DNA of 64,000 nt from DASRPD01 sp035646535 (GTDB lineage Bacteria > Actinomycetota > Acidimicrobiia > IMCC26256 > JANYLB01), in assembly GCA_035646535.1 (NCBI GenBank), contig DASRPD010000051.1, positions 13,572 to 77,571 of the forward strand, written 5' to 3'. This document shows, in pieces, positions 8,662 through 16,794 of this stretch. The notes beneath the pieces were generated by a model. It saw only the letters and a program-made list of their open reading frames with translations. It had not been told where the DNA came from and made no database searches. Position 1 is the first letter of the stretch. Every line of letters starts with the position of its first letter. The position numbers were made by a program, and so were the translations under genes.

Positions 8662-8820
8662 TCAGGGTGCGTCGCACGGCGCGAAGGCCTCGATCGCCGA
8701 GCTGATGAGCCGAGCGCTGAGCGCGGTGAGGTCGTCGTCGCTCGATGGTCGGGCGAGCGCGCCGAACGTTCCGAGCGAGGCGAGGCCGTGGCCGGTGCGA
8801 ACACCGTGGACGGCGGCTAC
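8662..8820 (-). pseudogene. Possible C-terminal fragment of a TetR-type regulator
   Basis: The minus strand reads AAVHGVRTGHGLASLG...LTALSARLISSAIEAFAP to a TGA at 8662-8664. An (A/W)-A-x-HG-x-x-x-L element followed by a terminal amphipathic helix resembles the end of the ligand-binding domain of TetR regulators. There is no start codon or DNA-binding domain: the frame is closed by a stop just upstream, where the next gene ends. I read it as a residue of a lost regulator; it could be chance coding-like sequence. Confidence 0.3.
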
Positions 8821-11024
8821 TGGTCGTCAGGGATGAACGCGTAGGTGCCGAAGCACATCTCGTCTTCGGTGCCCTCGGCGAACACGATGTACTTCGGCGC
8901 CCGGTTCGGCTCGATCGACCGGTCCCAGCTGCACTGCATGCGGATGACCTGACCCTTCTCCACGTGCAGCGGCTCTTCGAGCCCGTAGTTCATCTGCCAG
9001 TCGAAGTTCCACGTCGGGATGTCCAACAGGATCTGCTCCTGCGGCGTGTCCGGATCGAGGGTCATGCGGAAGTCCTTGCCGAGCGTGTGCATGTGCCCGA
9101 GCGCGGCGACGATGAGGCCGTCCTCACCGACCCGGTAGTCACACGTCGACGACGCGACACCGTCTTGGAACGTGGCCGCCAGCTCGTCGTGGGTCTTGCC
9201 GCACAGCGCGAGCAGGCCGGGTTCGATGAAGGCCCCGCTCTGGCCGTAGAGCCGGACGTTGTCGGCCATGGCGGCATCACGATCGCACAGCGGCGCGTTC
9301 TCCCCCGGCATGCAGGGGATCTCGACCGGCGCGATCGGGTTCACGACGAACATCTGCTTCACGTCGGCCGACCCGGGCTCGATCTGCAGGGCCACCGTGG
9401 ACCGGTCGCCTTGCGGCTCCTTGTCGTAGTGGTAATGGATCTGGAGGACGAGCGCATCTCCGGGCTCGAGGGAGATGCCGGCGCCCTCCGGGTACACGAC
9501 CGGGTCCTGACCGGGAACCCAACCGGCGACGAGGCCCGCCTGGCCGGTGAAGCCCTTCACGCTGCGACGCGGCGGCGCGGCTGTCTCGGCGCCATCGGGA
9601 GTCCGCCCCGACCGGGGGCCCTGGCCGATGAACGCGCCGCCGTAACACGTCCACCCCGGCTTGCCGTCTTCGCCGGAGCGCTCACGCCCCGTCTCGGCTT
9701 GCGCGGCGTCGATGTGGAAGATCTGCGCGTGGTGAATCTCTTCCCGGTTCCCCGGCGTCACCTCGTAGCCGGTCATCCACGTCGGCTCGGTGATCTTGGG
9801 GTCCAGCACGAAACACCGGTAGTCGTTGTCGACGCTCAACGACCCGGCGTAGGTCTCTTCCATCGTGAGGACAACGTCTCGTCTCGGCCCCTTGCCCACG
9901 GGACCGGCGGTCGCCTCGACCTTCGTCGACGCGTCGATGTCCAGCTCGCCGCCGGCCTTGGCCCAGGCGACGATCGCCTGCTTGTCCTTGGAGCCGAGCT
10001 TGCGCGAGTGCTCCAGCGGGACTCCCTCGTCCGACGCGGGCCACGGCGGCATGTACCCCGCCTCGACGACGGTGCCGAGGCCGTCGGCAACCTTGGCCGC
10101 ATCGGCGACCGTGTCGAACGTCCAGGTCTCGGAACCGACCTCACCGGAGGTGTGGCACGACGCGCAGTTCGCCTCCATGATTGGCAGCACGACCTCCTCG
10201 AACGAAGGGCCGTCGCCGCTGCCGTCGGCAACCTCGGGCGGAGCGATCGTCGTCGGCACCGTGTGCTGTGACGGGTCCAACGCTTCGAGCTCCAGGGTCA
10301 ACGTCACGTCGTCCGAGGTGCTGACCAACCCGGCGACGCTGATCGGGCCGATGCCGAGCGTCGACATCGTGACCTCGGTGGTGGCGTGCGCGCTGAGGAC
10401 ACCGTCTTCCACCGAAGCGGTCACGTCCCAGGTGACCGGTGACGGTGCCTGCTTGACGGTGAGCTCGGTCTCCATCGTGAATTGGTACTCCTGACCCGGC
10501 GTGATCGCATCGGGCATTCCGGTCAGCTCCGAGACGGTGAGCTGCGCGAGGGGGAACTCGTGCGACTCGAGGTTGTCGGCGCGGATGCGGGCGTCGCGCA
10601 GTCGGCTGTCCGAGTGCAGCTGCTCGACGTTGACGACGATCTGACCCACACGGCTTGCCACGGGATCGTCGGCGTCGACCGCGATGTCGCCCGCGATGCC
10701 GTTGGTCGTACCCTCGGCGCGGTGCGCGCTCTGACCGAACAGCTTCTCGTCGACCGCGTAGGTGAGCGACGAGCGGGTCGGGTCGATGCGGTAGACGGTC
10801 TCTCCGGAGCCGGCCACGAGCTTGGGCGACGTCGGCACCTCGTAGGCGATGTCGTTGAACTCGACCGACGTGAGCTCTCGGTACTGCGACCACACGAACA
10901 GTCCGGCCGCCGCGATGACGAGGACGAACGCACCGCTGCTCCACCACAGCCAACGCTTCGGCAGCAGCCGACGCCCGGTCCCGGCAACCTCGGCCGGAAC
11001 ATCAGCAGAGTCGGCGTGCGTCAT
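8817..11024 (-). CDS. Membrane-anchored YceI / cytochrome c / copper type II monooxygenase fusion
   Basis: 735 residues. One N-terminal helix (about 25-47) anchors an outward-facing protein. Residues about 75-250 resemble a YceI lipocalin-like domain (YRIDPTRSSLTYAV, ESHEFP). Residues 280-360 hold a single haem site CASCH (Cys287, Cys290, His291) with MPPWP near 325 as likely axial-ligand region. Residues about 385-735 match the PHM/DBM copper monooxygenase core: HH 431-432 and His530 for one copper; His644-x-His646 and Met723 in DEMC for the other, corresponding to the CuH and CuM ligands of peptidylglycine hydroxylase. The architecture suggests electron delivery from quinone or haem to a copper hydroxylase. 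Substrate unknown. A large palindrome lies 50 bp upstream. Confidence 0.88.
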   Translation of the reverse strand: MTHADSADVPAEVAGTGRRLLPKRWLWWSSGAFVLVIAAAGLFVWSQYRELTSVEFNDIAYEVPTSPKLVAGSGETVYRIDPTRSSLTYAVDEKLFGQSAHRAEGTTNGIAGDIAVDADDPVASRVGQIVVNVEQLHSDSRLRDARIRADNLESHEFPLAQLTVSELTGMPDAITPGQEYQFTMETELTVKQAPSPVTWDVTASVEDGVLSAHATTEVTMSTLGIGPISVAGLVSTSDDVTLTLELEALDPSQHTVPTTIAPPEVADGSGDGPSFEEVVLPIMEANCASCHTSGEVGSETWTFDTVADAAKVADGLGTVVEAGYMPPWPASDEGVPLEHSRKLGSKDKQAIVAWAKAGGELDIDASTKVEATAGPVGKGPRRDVVLTMEETYAGSLSVDNDYRCFVLDPKITEPTWMTGYEVTPGNREEIHHAQIFHIDAAQAETGRERSGEDGKPGWTCYGGAFIGQGPRSGRTPDGAETAAPPRRSVKGFTGQAGLVAGWVPGQDPVVYPEGAGISLEPGDALVLQIHYHYDKEPQGDRSTVALQIEPGSADVKQMFVVNPIAPVEIPCMPGENAPLCDRDAAMADNVRLYGQSGAFIEPGLLALCGKTHDELAATFQDGVASSTCDYRVGEDGLIVAALGHMHTLGKDFRMTLDPDTPQEQILLDIPTWNFDWQMNYGLEEPLHVEKGQVIRMQCSWDRSIEPNRAPKYIVFAEGTEDEMCFGTYAFIPDDQ

Positions 11025-11073
11025 GCGGGCGCTCCCGGTCCCCCAGCCCGCCCGAATCAGCGAACAGGCTCAT

Positions 11074-11105
11074 CGTGATCGGCCTCGGTACCGCGGCCGA
11101 TCACG
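11074..11105. promoter_or_regulatory. 32-bp near-perfect palindrome upstream of the copper monooxygenase fusion
   Basis: Arms CGTGATCGGCC (11074-11084) and GGCCGATCACG (11095-11105) are exact reverse complements. The 10-bp centre (TCGGTACCGC) is itself palindromic apart from one mismatched pair, so 30 of 32 positions are symmetric. It sits 50 bp before the ATG of the monooxygenase fusion and 99 bp after the stop of the propeller gene, both on the minus strand. A regulator operator is the simplest reading; a terminator hairpin for the upstream gene is possible, though no U-tract follows. Confidence 0.55.
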
Positions 11106-11204
11106 CCGAGCGTAACCAACCGGCGCCCGGCCGTCGAAGCAGCGACACCACCGAGGCCGGGCTCAGGTCCCCGAGAACGGAATCGGTTCGGACCGGGTCC
11201 GCGC

Positions 11205-12257
11205 CTACTGCACCGTGATGCATTTCGGGCATCTCGCGGGCGAGGTCGCGGCCGTCCCCGGGCCCGTTGCGGGGTTGGTGACCACGAGGTCGCGCGAACC
11301 GGGGGGCGCGGCCGCGCTCACCGAGATCGACAGCACGAGGGCGCCGTCCCCATAGGGAATGGCGGAGTCGACGGTGATCCCACCACCACTCGCCGAGGCC
11401 GTCGTGACCGGCAGGAAGCCCTGCCCGGTGACGATGACCGTCGTCGCCGTGCCGCGCGTGAGGACAGCCGGCGACAGCGTCGCGATCTCGGGGATGCTGA
11501 CCTCACGGATGAACAGCTGATCGGAGCCTGTCGGGTTGGCACCGCTGAGCGGCGCCGCGCTGGCGAAGACGGCGTAGCGCCCGTCGGCGCTCAGCACCGG
11601 CAGCGACGCGCCCGTCGGTGCGACCGCGCCGAGCTGATCGGTGTCGAGCCACGTCGTCCGTCCCGTCGCGCGATCGAACACGAAGGTGTCCATGGCGCCG
11701 TTCGAGTCGCCCGGGACGATGTCCGGCGCGGCCGACGCGTACGCGACGAAGCGGCCGTCGGCCGACACCGAGGGCCCCGCGCTGTCGCCGTTGCCCGGCG
11801 CGCCGTTCCTCTTGATCGAGACGAGCCGGGTCGTGTCCGCGGTGCGGTCGCGGATGAAGACCTGGTCGTAGTGGCCGTTGAGCCCGGGAACCATCGCCGC
11901 GTCGCCCGACACGAACACCACGAAACGGCCGTCGGGCGAGATCGCGGGCTCGCCGCCCTCGCCGTAGGAGCCGTCGGCCCGCACCGACGCGACCGACGTT
12001 CGGCCCGTCCGTGTGTCACGCACCAACACCGCGTCTTCGGCGCCGGGGACGAGATCGCTCGCCCAGGACTCGAACGCCACCCACCGGCCGTCGGCACTCA
12101 CTGCCGGGGGCGAGTAGCTGTTCGGTCCGTTGCTGCTCACGCCGGACGGGGTCACGCTCACCGGGCGAATCCACAGGCAACCGCTCGCCCGCACCGAGAT
12201 CACGGCGCCCAGCACGAGGAAGCGAGCGTGCCCTCCGTGGCCGTTCCGAACTCTCAC
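11205..12257 (-). CDS. Exported PD40/TolB-like beta-propeller protein with C-terminal IPT/TIG-like domain
   Basis: 350 residues. A hydrophobic N-terminus (ARFLVLGAVISV) ends at ASGC, a weak lipobox, so it is probably exported. The body has repeated blades of the WD40-like PD40 type: SADGRWVAFES, SPDGRFVVFVSG, SADGRFVAYAS and SADGRYAVFAS, each followed by a VFIRDR/FVFDRATG strand. Residues about 255-340 (PEIATLSPAVLTRGTATTVIVTGQGFLP) look like an IPT/TIG immunoglobulin-like domain. Such proteins are usually cell-surface binding or scaffold proteins; no enzyme motif is seen. Start is GTG, overlapping the preceding small reading frame. Confidence 0.72.
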   Translation of the reverse strand: MRVRNGHGGHARFLVLGAVISVRASGCLWIRPVSVTPSGVSSNGPNSYSPPAVSADGRWVAFESWASDLVPGAEDAVLVRDTRTGRTSVASVRADGSYGEGGEPAISPDGRFVVFVSGDAAMVPGLNGHYDQVFIRDRTADTTRLVSIKRNGAPGNGDSAGPSVSADGRFVAYASAAPDIVPGDSNGAMDTFVFDRATGRTTWLDTDQLGAVAPTGASLPVLSADGRYAVFASAAPLSGANPTGSDQLFIREVSIPEIATLSPAVLTRGTATTVIVTGQGFLPVTTASASGGGITVDSAIPYGDGALVLSISVSAAAPPGSRDLVVTNPATGPGTAATSPARCPKCITVQ

Positions 12258-12403
12258 CGCGCTCCCTCAGTGCCGTACGCCACGCGGAGCATCGCGCAGG
12301 CGGCGTGCGCCTGCAACGGCGGCAACCCCCTGACCATGCCCGGTTCAACTCCGAACCAGGTCATGGCCACCGTTCGACGCGAGGCGTCACCGAGCTCGCG
12401 CAT
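12254..12403 (-). CDS. Possible 49-residue protein between menE and the propeller gene
   Basis: Short reading frame starting with [18 protein letters not shown] and ending AMLRVAYGTEGAR. It begins 17 bp inside the 3' end of menE, and its TGA overlaps the next start, so it would be translationally coupled on both sides. I recognise no family. Amino-acid composition is less arginine-skewed than the typical antisense shadows here, which is the main argument that it is real. It may equally be noise filling a 129-bp gap. Confidence 0.3.
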   Translation of the reverse strand: MRELGDASRRTVAMTWFGVEPGMVRGLPPLQAHAACAMLRVAYGTEGAR

Positions 12404-13418
12404 CACGCAGAAGCCGTCGGAGCGGCTTGCCACCAGGGGTCCGGGGCACCGCACCGACGAGCCGGACCTCGCGCGGCAGCTCGGCGGCAGCGAGGCGATC
12501 GCGGCCGAAGGCGCGCAGCTCGGCGAGGGTCGGCGCTGCCTTCGGTGGCGCGGGCACCACCCACGCGACCACCCGCTCGCCCCACTCGGGATCGGACGCA
12601 CCGACCACGCACACGTCGGCGACGCCGGGATGCTCGGCGAGCACCCGCTCCACTGCCACCGGGCTGACGTTCACGCCGCCGGTGATCACGAGATCCTTGA
12701 TGCGGTCGACGACACGAACTCGGCCTGCGTTGTCGAGGGAGCCGACGTCACCGGTGCGCAGCCAGCCGTCGTCGGTGAACGCGGCGCGGGTCGCGGGGGC
12801 GTCATCCACGTAGCGACGCATCAGCACCGGTCCGCGAACGAGGATCTCGTGGGAGACGTCGTCGAGGCGGATCTCGACACCGGGGAGCCCAACACCGTCG
12901 TGGACGCACCCGCCGAACGTCTCGGTGAGCCCGTAGGTGGTGTGCACGACGACGCCCGCGTTGCGTGCCCGGACGAGCAGGTCCGGGGGCACCGGTCCGC
13001 CGCCGAGCAGCACGGCTCGGAACCGCTCGAGCGGCGCGTGCGCGTCCAGGAGGCGACCGAGCTGGGTCGCGACGAGCGAGACGAGCGTGCACGTACCTGC
13101 CGCCGCGGCCACCGCAGCGACATCGAAGCGCTCGTGGACGACGACCGGCGTCTCGCTGATCGCCCCGCGCAGCAAGATCGCCCGCCCGGCAACGTGGCGC
13201 AGCGGGAGGCACGCGAGCCAGCGGTCCCGGTCGGGGTCCACCGCCAAGGCGGCCGACACTGCCCGACATGACGCCTCGACCGAGGCGGGCGCGTGCTCGA
13301 TCAGGCGCGGATCGCCCATGGTTCCCGACGTCGGGACAAACACCGGTCGGCCGGCTTCCCAGGCCGACCGGATCTGGTCGGCCGTGCACGCCGCGTCCGA
13401 ATCGTCGTACACCCCCAT
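12387..13418 (-). CDS. menE: o-Succinylbenzoate-CoA ligase (MenE)
   Basis: 343 residues, ANL superfamily, close to the compact actinobacterial MenE size. It activates o-succinylbenzoate to its CoA thioester for ring closure by MenB. Motifs: P-loop [15 protein letters not shown] (about 28-42), [31 protein letters not shown] and [17 protein letters not shown], with a C-terminal [11 protein letters not shown] carrying the adenylation Lys. Diverges from menB across 98 bp that contain the shared men operator. Two -10-like TACGGT hexamers lie 8 and 14 nt before the ATG, suggesting a leaderless or near-leaderless transcript. Confidence 0.93.
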   Translation of the reverse strand: MGVYDDSDAACTADQIRSAWEAGRPVFVPTSGTMGDPRLIEHAPASVEASCRAVSAALAVDPDRDRWLACLPLRHVAGRAILLRGAISETPVVVHERFDVAAVAAAAGTCTLVSLVATQLGRLLDAHAPLERFRAVLLGGGPVPPDLLVRARNAGVVVHTTYGLTETFGGCVHDGVGLPGVEIRLDDVSHEILVRGPVLMRRYVDDAPATRAAFTDDGWLRTGDVGSLDNAGRVRVVDRIKDLVITGGVNVSPVAVERVLAEHPGVADVCVVGASDPEWGERVVAWVVPAPPKAAPTLAELRAFGRDRLAAAELPREVRLVGAVPRTPGGKPLRRLLRDARAR

Positions 13419-13436
13419 TGCTCGCTACCGTAACCG

Positions 13437-13456
13437 TAGGAGCGGTTGCTCCCACG
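13437..13456. promoter_or_regulatory. men operator, copy 1 (menE/menB divergent promoter)
   Basis: TAGGAGCGGTTGCTCCCACG contains the perfect dyad GGAGC-GGTT-GCTCC (13439-13452). The same 20-bp element with three substitutions occurs at 21421-21440 before the merR gene. Read toward menE, the dyad sits directly upstream of TACGGT, a TAnnnT-type -10, i.e. in the -35/-10 spacer where MerR-family regulators bind. Binding by the linked MerR protein is an inference. Confidence 0.7.
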
Positions 13457-13516
13457 ATCGAAGCCCACTCTCCCCGACGCTCCCGTGACCCGACCCGCAA
13501 CGAGAGGCGAGCACGC

Positions 13517-14359
13517 ATGCCCGAGCCCGTGATCCGCGTCGGCGCCGACTGGTCGGTCATCGATGCCGGCTACGTCGACATCCGCTCCGAACGCGCCGAT
13601 GGCATCGCCAAGATCACCATCTGTCGGCCCGAGGTTCGCAACGCGTTCCGACCCCAGACCCTCTTCGAGCTCCAGCACGCGTTCGAGCAGGCACGCAACG
13701 ACACCGACGTCGGCGTGATCGTGCTCGCCGGTGAGGGACCGGACGCGTTCTGCTCCGGCGGCGACCAGCGCACCCGAGGCGACGACGGCTACGTGGGCGA
13801 CGACGGCGTCGGCCGCCTCAACGTCTTGGACCTCCAGGTTCAGATCCGGCGGCTTCCCAAACCCGTCGTGGCGATGGTCGCGGGGTACGCGATCGGCGGT
13901 GGCCACGTGCTCCACGTCGTGTGCGACCTGACGATCGCGGCCGACAACGCACGCTTCGGTCAGACCGGGCCGAAGGTCGGGTCGTTCGACGGCGGCTACG
14001 GATCCGGGCTGTTGGCGCGATCGGTCGGCCAGAAGAAGGCGCGCGAGATCTGGTTCCTCTGCCGCCAGTACGACGCCCGCCAGGCGCTCGACATGGGGCT
14101 GGTCAACACCGTGGTGCCCCTGGCGGAACTCGAGGTGGAGACCGTGGCGTGGTGCCGGGAGATGCTCGGTTTCAGCCCGCTGGCACTGCGGATGCTCAAG
14201 GCGTCGCTCAACGCGGCCGACGACGGGCTCGCCGGCATTCAACAGCTCGCGGGCGACGCGACACTCCTCTATTACATGAGCGAGGAAGCCCAGGAAGGCA
14301 AGCGCGCCTACCTCGAGAAGCGACGACCCGATTTCGACCAGTACCCCAAGCGTCCGTGA
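13517..14359 (+). CDS. menB: 1,4-Dihydroxy-2-naphthoyl-CoA synthase (MenB)
   Basis: 280 residues, crotonase fold. Converts o-succinylbenzoyl-CoA to 1,4-dihydroxy-2-naphthoyl-CoA, forming the naphthoquinone ring. Near-textbook motifs: [20 protein letters not shown] (oxyanion hole), [33 protein letters not shown] and the C-terminal [14 protein letters not shown]. The frame is open upstream, but ATG 13517 gives the family-typical N-terminus and is preceded by a purine-rich GAGAGGCGAG. First gene of menB-menA-menC; its stop overlaps the menA GTG. Confidence 0.96.
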   Translation: MPEPVIRVGADWSVIDAGYVDIRSERADGIAKITICRPEVRNAFRPQTLFELQHAFEQARNDTDVGVIVLAGEGPDAFCSGGDQRTRGDDGYVGDDGVGRLNVLDLQVQIRRLPKPVVAMVAGYAIGGGHVLHVVCDLTIAADNARFGQTGPKVGSFDGGYGSGLLARSVGQKKAREIWFLCRQYDARQALDMGLVNTVVPLAELEVETVAWCREMLGFSPLALRMLKASLNAADDGLAGIQQLAGDATLLYYMSEEAQEGKRAYLEKRRPDFDQYPKRP

Positions 14360-15228
14360 CGACCGCCTCCCAGTGGGTGCAGGGTGCACGCCCGGCCACG
14401 CTCGGTGCGGCGATCGCGCCGGTGCTCGTGGGCACCGCAGCGGGTGCGCTCGCCTCGGGGGATCTGATCTGGTGGCGGGCCGTCGCCGCGCTGATCGTCG
14501 CGCTCGCCTTGCAGGTCGGGGTGAACTACGCGAACGACTACGCGGACGGCGTGAAGGGCACCGACCGCGACCGCCGCGGACCTCTACGGCTGACCGCGAC
14601 CGGCACCGCGCAGCCGAATGCGGTCAAGCGTGCCGCCTTCGCCAGCTTCGGGATCGCCGCGCTCGTCGGCGCCGTGCTGTCGATCGTGGTGAACCCGTGG
14701 TTGTTGGCTCTCGGCGTCGCCGCGATCGCCGCCGGGTGGTTCTACTCGGGCGGCTCCCGGCCGTACGGCTACTCGGGCTGGGGCGAGGTCGCCGTGCTCG
14801 TGTTCTTCGGGTTCGGCGCGTGCGCCGGCTCCGCGTACGTGCAGGTGCTCACCGTCCCGGCGGCGGCGTGGTGGGGTTCGCTCGTCGTCGGCCTGCCGGC
14901 GTGCGCGGTGTTGCTGGCCAACAACATCCGAGACGTGGAAACCGACCGCGCCGCCGGCAAGCGAACGCTCGCGGTTCGCATCGGGCCGGGGGCGGCCCGG
15001 CGCGTGTTCGTGGCGTGCGTCATCACGGCATTCGCCGCCGTCGTACCTATCGCTCTCGGCCATCCCATCACCGTTGTCGCGGGACTCGCGATCCCCTTCG
15101 CGATTCGTCCGGTGTCGCTCGTGCTGACCCGCCACGACCCGCCGTCACTGGTCATCGCGCTCCTCGACACGGTCCGACTCGAGCTGGTCCTCGGCGCGTT
15201 CCTGGCCGCCGGCCTCGCGCTCTCGTGA
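14356..15228 (+). CDS. menA: 1,4-Dihydroxy-2-naphthoate polyprenyltransferase (MenA)
   Basis: 290 residues, UbiA-family membrane prenyltransferase with about eight or nine hydrophobic helices. It attaches the polyprenyl tail to dihydroxynaphthoate in the cytoplasmic membrane. The first Asp-rich motif is [14 protein letters not shown] (about 55-70) and the second [22 protein letters not shown] (about 191-212). GTG 14356 overlaps the menB TGA (GTGA), and its own TGA overlaps the menC GTG, so menB-A-C are translationally coupled. Confidence 0.95.
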   Translation: MTTASQWVQGARPATLGAAIAPVLVGTAAGALASGDLIWWRAVAALIVALALQVGVNYANDYADGVKGTDRDRRGPLRLTATGTAQPNAVKRAAFASFGIAALVGAVLSIVVNPWLLALGVAAIAAGWFYSGGSRPYGYSGWGEVAVLVFFGFGACAGSAYVQVLTVPAAAWWGSLVVGLPACAVLLANNIRDVETDRAAGKRTLAVRIGPGAARRVFVACVITAFAAVVPIALGHPITVVAGLAIPFAIRPVSLVLTRHDPPSLVIALLDTVRLELVLGAFLAAGLALS

Positions 15229-16088
15229 GGGAGCACCGCCTCCAGATCGGTCCCCGCGCCGTCGTCCTCGTCGAAGGGCCGGCCGGCTGGGGTGAGTGCT
15301 CGCCCATCCCGGGATACCCGTGCGATCGGACTCAGGCCCGACGCGCCGCCGTGGAGGCGGCCACCGAGGGCTTCCCTCCGGCTCGCCGGCCCGAAGTCGC
15401 AGTGAACGCTCTGGTCGACGCGACCGACGAGATCGGCGCCCCCCTCGCCGAGCGGCTCGCGCCGTACGGCTGCGTCAAGATCAAGGTCGGGCGCGCGGCA
15501 CCCGACGAAGACGTCGCGCGGGTCGGCGCGGTGCGTGACCTCGTCGGACCGCACGTGGCGCTGCGGATCGATGCCAACGGTGCGTGGGACGTCGACACCG
15601 CGCTCGACACGCTGGCGCGACTGGCGCGCCTCGGCGTCGTTCTTGCCGAGCAACCGGTGGCCTCGCTCGCCGACCTGGCCCGGGTGCGCCGCTCCAGCGC
15701 CGTCCCGGTCGCGGCGGACGAGTGCGTCCGTTCGATCGATGACGCCCGGGAGCTGCGCCGCTCGGCGGCGGCCGACGCGATCGTGTTGAAGGTCCAGCCC
15801 CTCGGCGGCGTGCGCGCCGCGCTCGCGATCGCCGAGGCGGCGGCGGTCCCCGCGATCGTGTCGTCCCTCCTCGAGACGTCGATCGGCCTGGCCGCGGGGG
15901 TCGCGCTCGCGGCCACGCTCGAGCCCGCACCACTGGCCTGCGGACTCGCGACACTGGACCGGATCGAGGGCGATGTCGTCCGTCAACCGCTGACGCCGCG
16001 TGGGAACGTCATCGCCGTACCGGACCGTTACCCCGTGCCCGACCCGGCCCTGCTCGCGCGCTACGCCTCGCCGGCGTCGCTGTCATGA
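15225..16088 (+). CDS. menC: o-Succinylbenzoate synthase (MenC)
   Basis: 287 residues, enolase superfamily; dehydrates SHCHC to o-succinylbenzoate. Visible catalytic set: KIKVG (Lys pair), RIDANGAWD, AEQPV and AADECV (three metal carboxylates) and VLKVQPLGG (second Lys). The N-terminal capping region is about 20-30 residues shorter than usual, beginning with VREHRLQIG at a GTG that overlaps the menA stop. The last 28 bp overlap the convergent menH 3' end. Confidence 0.93.
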   Translation: MREHRLQIGPRAVVLVEGPAGWGECSPIPGYPCDRTQARRAAVEAATEGFPPARRPEVAVNALVDATDEIGAPLAERLAPYGCVKIKVGRAAPDEDVARVGAVRDLVGPHVALRIDANGAWDVDTALDTLARLARLGVVLAEQPVASLADLARVRRSSAVPVAADECVRSIDDARELRRSAAADAIVLKVQPLGGVRAALAIAEAAAVPAIVSSLLETSIGLAAGVALAATLEPAPLACGLATLDRIEGDVVRQPLTPRGNVIAVPDRYPVPDPALLARYASPASLS

Positions 16089-16780
16089 TGGGAGAATCGG
16101 GCAATCTCGCGCGCGAGCGCGTCGGGTGCCTCCAGCGGGAGCGCGTGACCACCGGCCAGCCGAACCGCCTCGGCCCCGCGGACGCGGCGCGCGATCTCGT
16201 CGCCAATGGCGCAGTAACGCTCGTCCCGCTCCCCCGACACGACGAGCACCGGAACGTCCAGCGCGGCCAGGCGGTTCCACAACGGCTCCATCACCCCTTG
16301 GCCGAGAGAACGCATCTGATGGGCCAGGCGCGCCGGTGTCGCCCAGGTGGCGCGTGCGTCGAGCTTGGACCGCTCGGGCGGCAACGTCGCGAAGAGCGGC
16401 TGCGCGAGCCACCGGGTGAGGAAGTCCTCGACACCACTCCGGGTCACGTCCTCCGCGAGACGCTCGTCCGATGCGGCCCTGGCGGCGCGCTCGCGGATGT
16501 CGGCGATCCCGGGCGTCGCGCTCACCAGGACGAGACCCTCGACCAGGTCGGGGCGATCGAGCGCCAGGCGCAGCGCGAGACGCCCGCCCATGGAGTAGCC
16601 GATGTAGACGCCCGGACCACCCACCGCGCCGAGGGCCTGGGCCGTGTCGGCGAAGTCCGCCCCGTCGGGCACGTCGAGCGCGACCGCGTCCAGGCCGACG
16701 ACGAGCGGCTCGAGCGCCGCGAGCACGTCGTCCCACACGTCGGGCGGCTGCGAGAAGCCGGGAACGAACACCATCCGCAC
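16061..16780 (-). CDS. menH: Alpha/beta hydrolase, probable SHCHC synthase (MenH)
   Basis: About 239 residues. Elbow GYSMGGRLALRLAL (nucleophile Ser), FVPGFSQPPDVWD with the oxyanion loop, and a C-terminal GGHALPLEAP with the catalytic His. MenH eliminates pyruvate from SEPHCHC in menaquinone synthesis. The hydrolase fold alone does not prove this, but the position between menC and menD makes it very likely. GTG 16780 and ATG 16774 are both possible starts. The menD start on the opposite strand is only 14 bp away, so the promoters must overlap. Confidence 0.82.
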   Translation of the reverse strand: MRMVFVPGFSQPPDVWDDVLAALEPLVVGLDAVALDVPDGADFADTAQALGAVGGPGVYIGYSMGGRLALRLALDRPDLVEGLVLVSATPGIADIRERAARAASDERLAEDVTRSGVEDFLTRWLAQPLFATLPPERSKLDARATWATPARLAHQMRSLGQGVMEPLWNRLAALDVPVLVVSGERDERYCAIGDEIARRVRGAEAVRLAGGHALPLEAPDALAREIARFSHHDSDAGEA

Positions 16781-16794
16781 GGGACCATGTTCGC

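Noticed and set aside
6216..8804. 862-codon open frame on the minus strand
   Set aside because: It lies antisense to the EEP lipoprotein and the dimethylformamidase-like gene, has no recognisable domain and a composition typical of high-GC antisense frames.
8745..10271. 508-codon open frame on the plus strand
   Set aside because: Antisense to the copper monooxygenase fusion, whose haem and copper motifs are unmistakable on the minus strand.
13268..13516. N-terminal extension of MenB to an upstream start
   Set aside because: It overlaps menE and the shared operator and is not part of the MenB family; ATG 13517 fits the family start and has a purine-rich site.
16471..16794. N-terminal extension of MenD
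   Set aside because: This stretch is antisense to menH and rich in Arg/Pro; the GTG at 16795 gives the normal MenD N-terminus.
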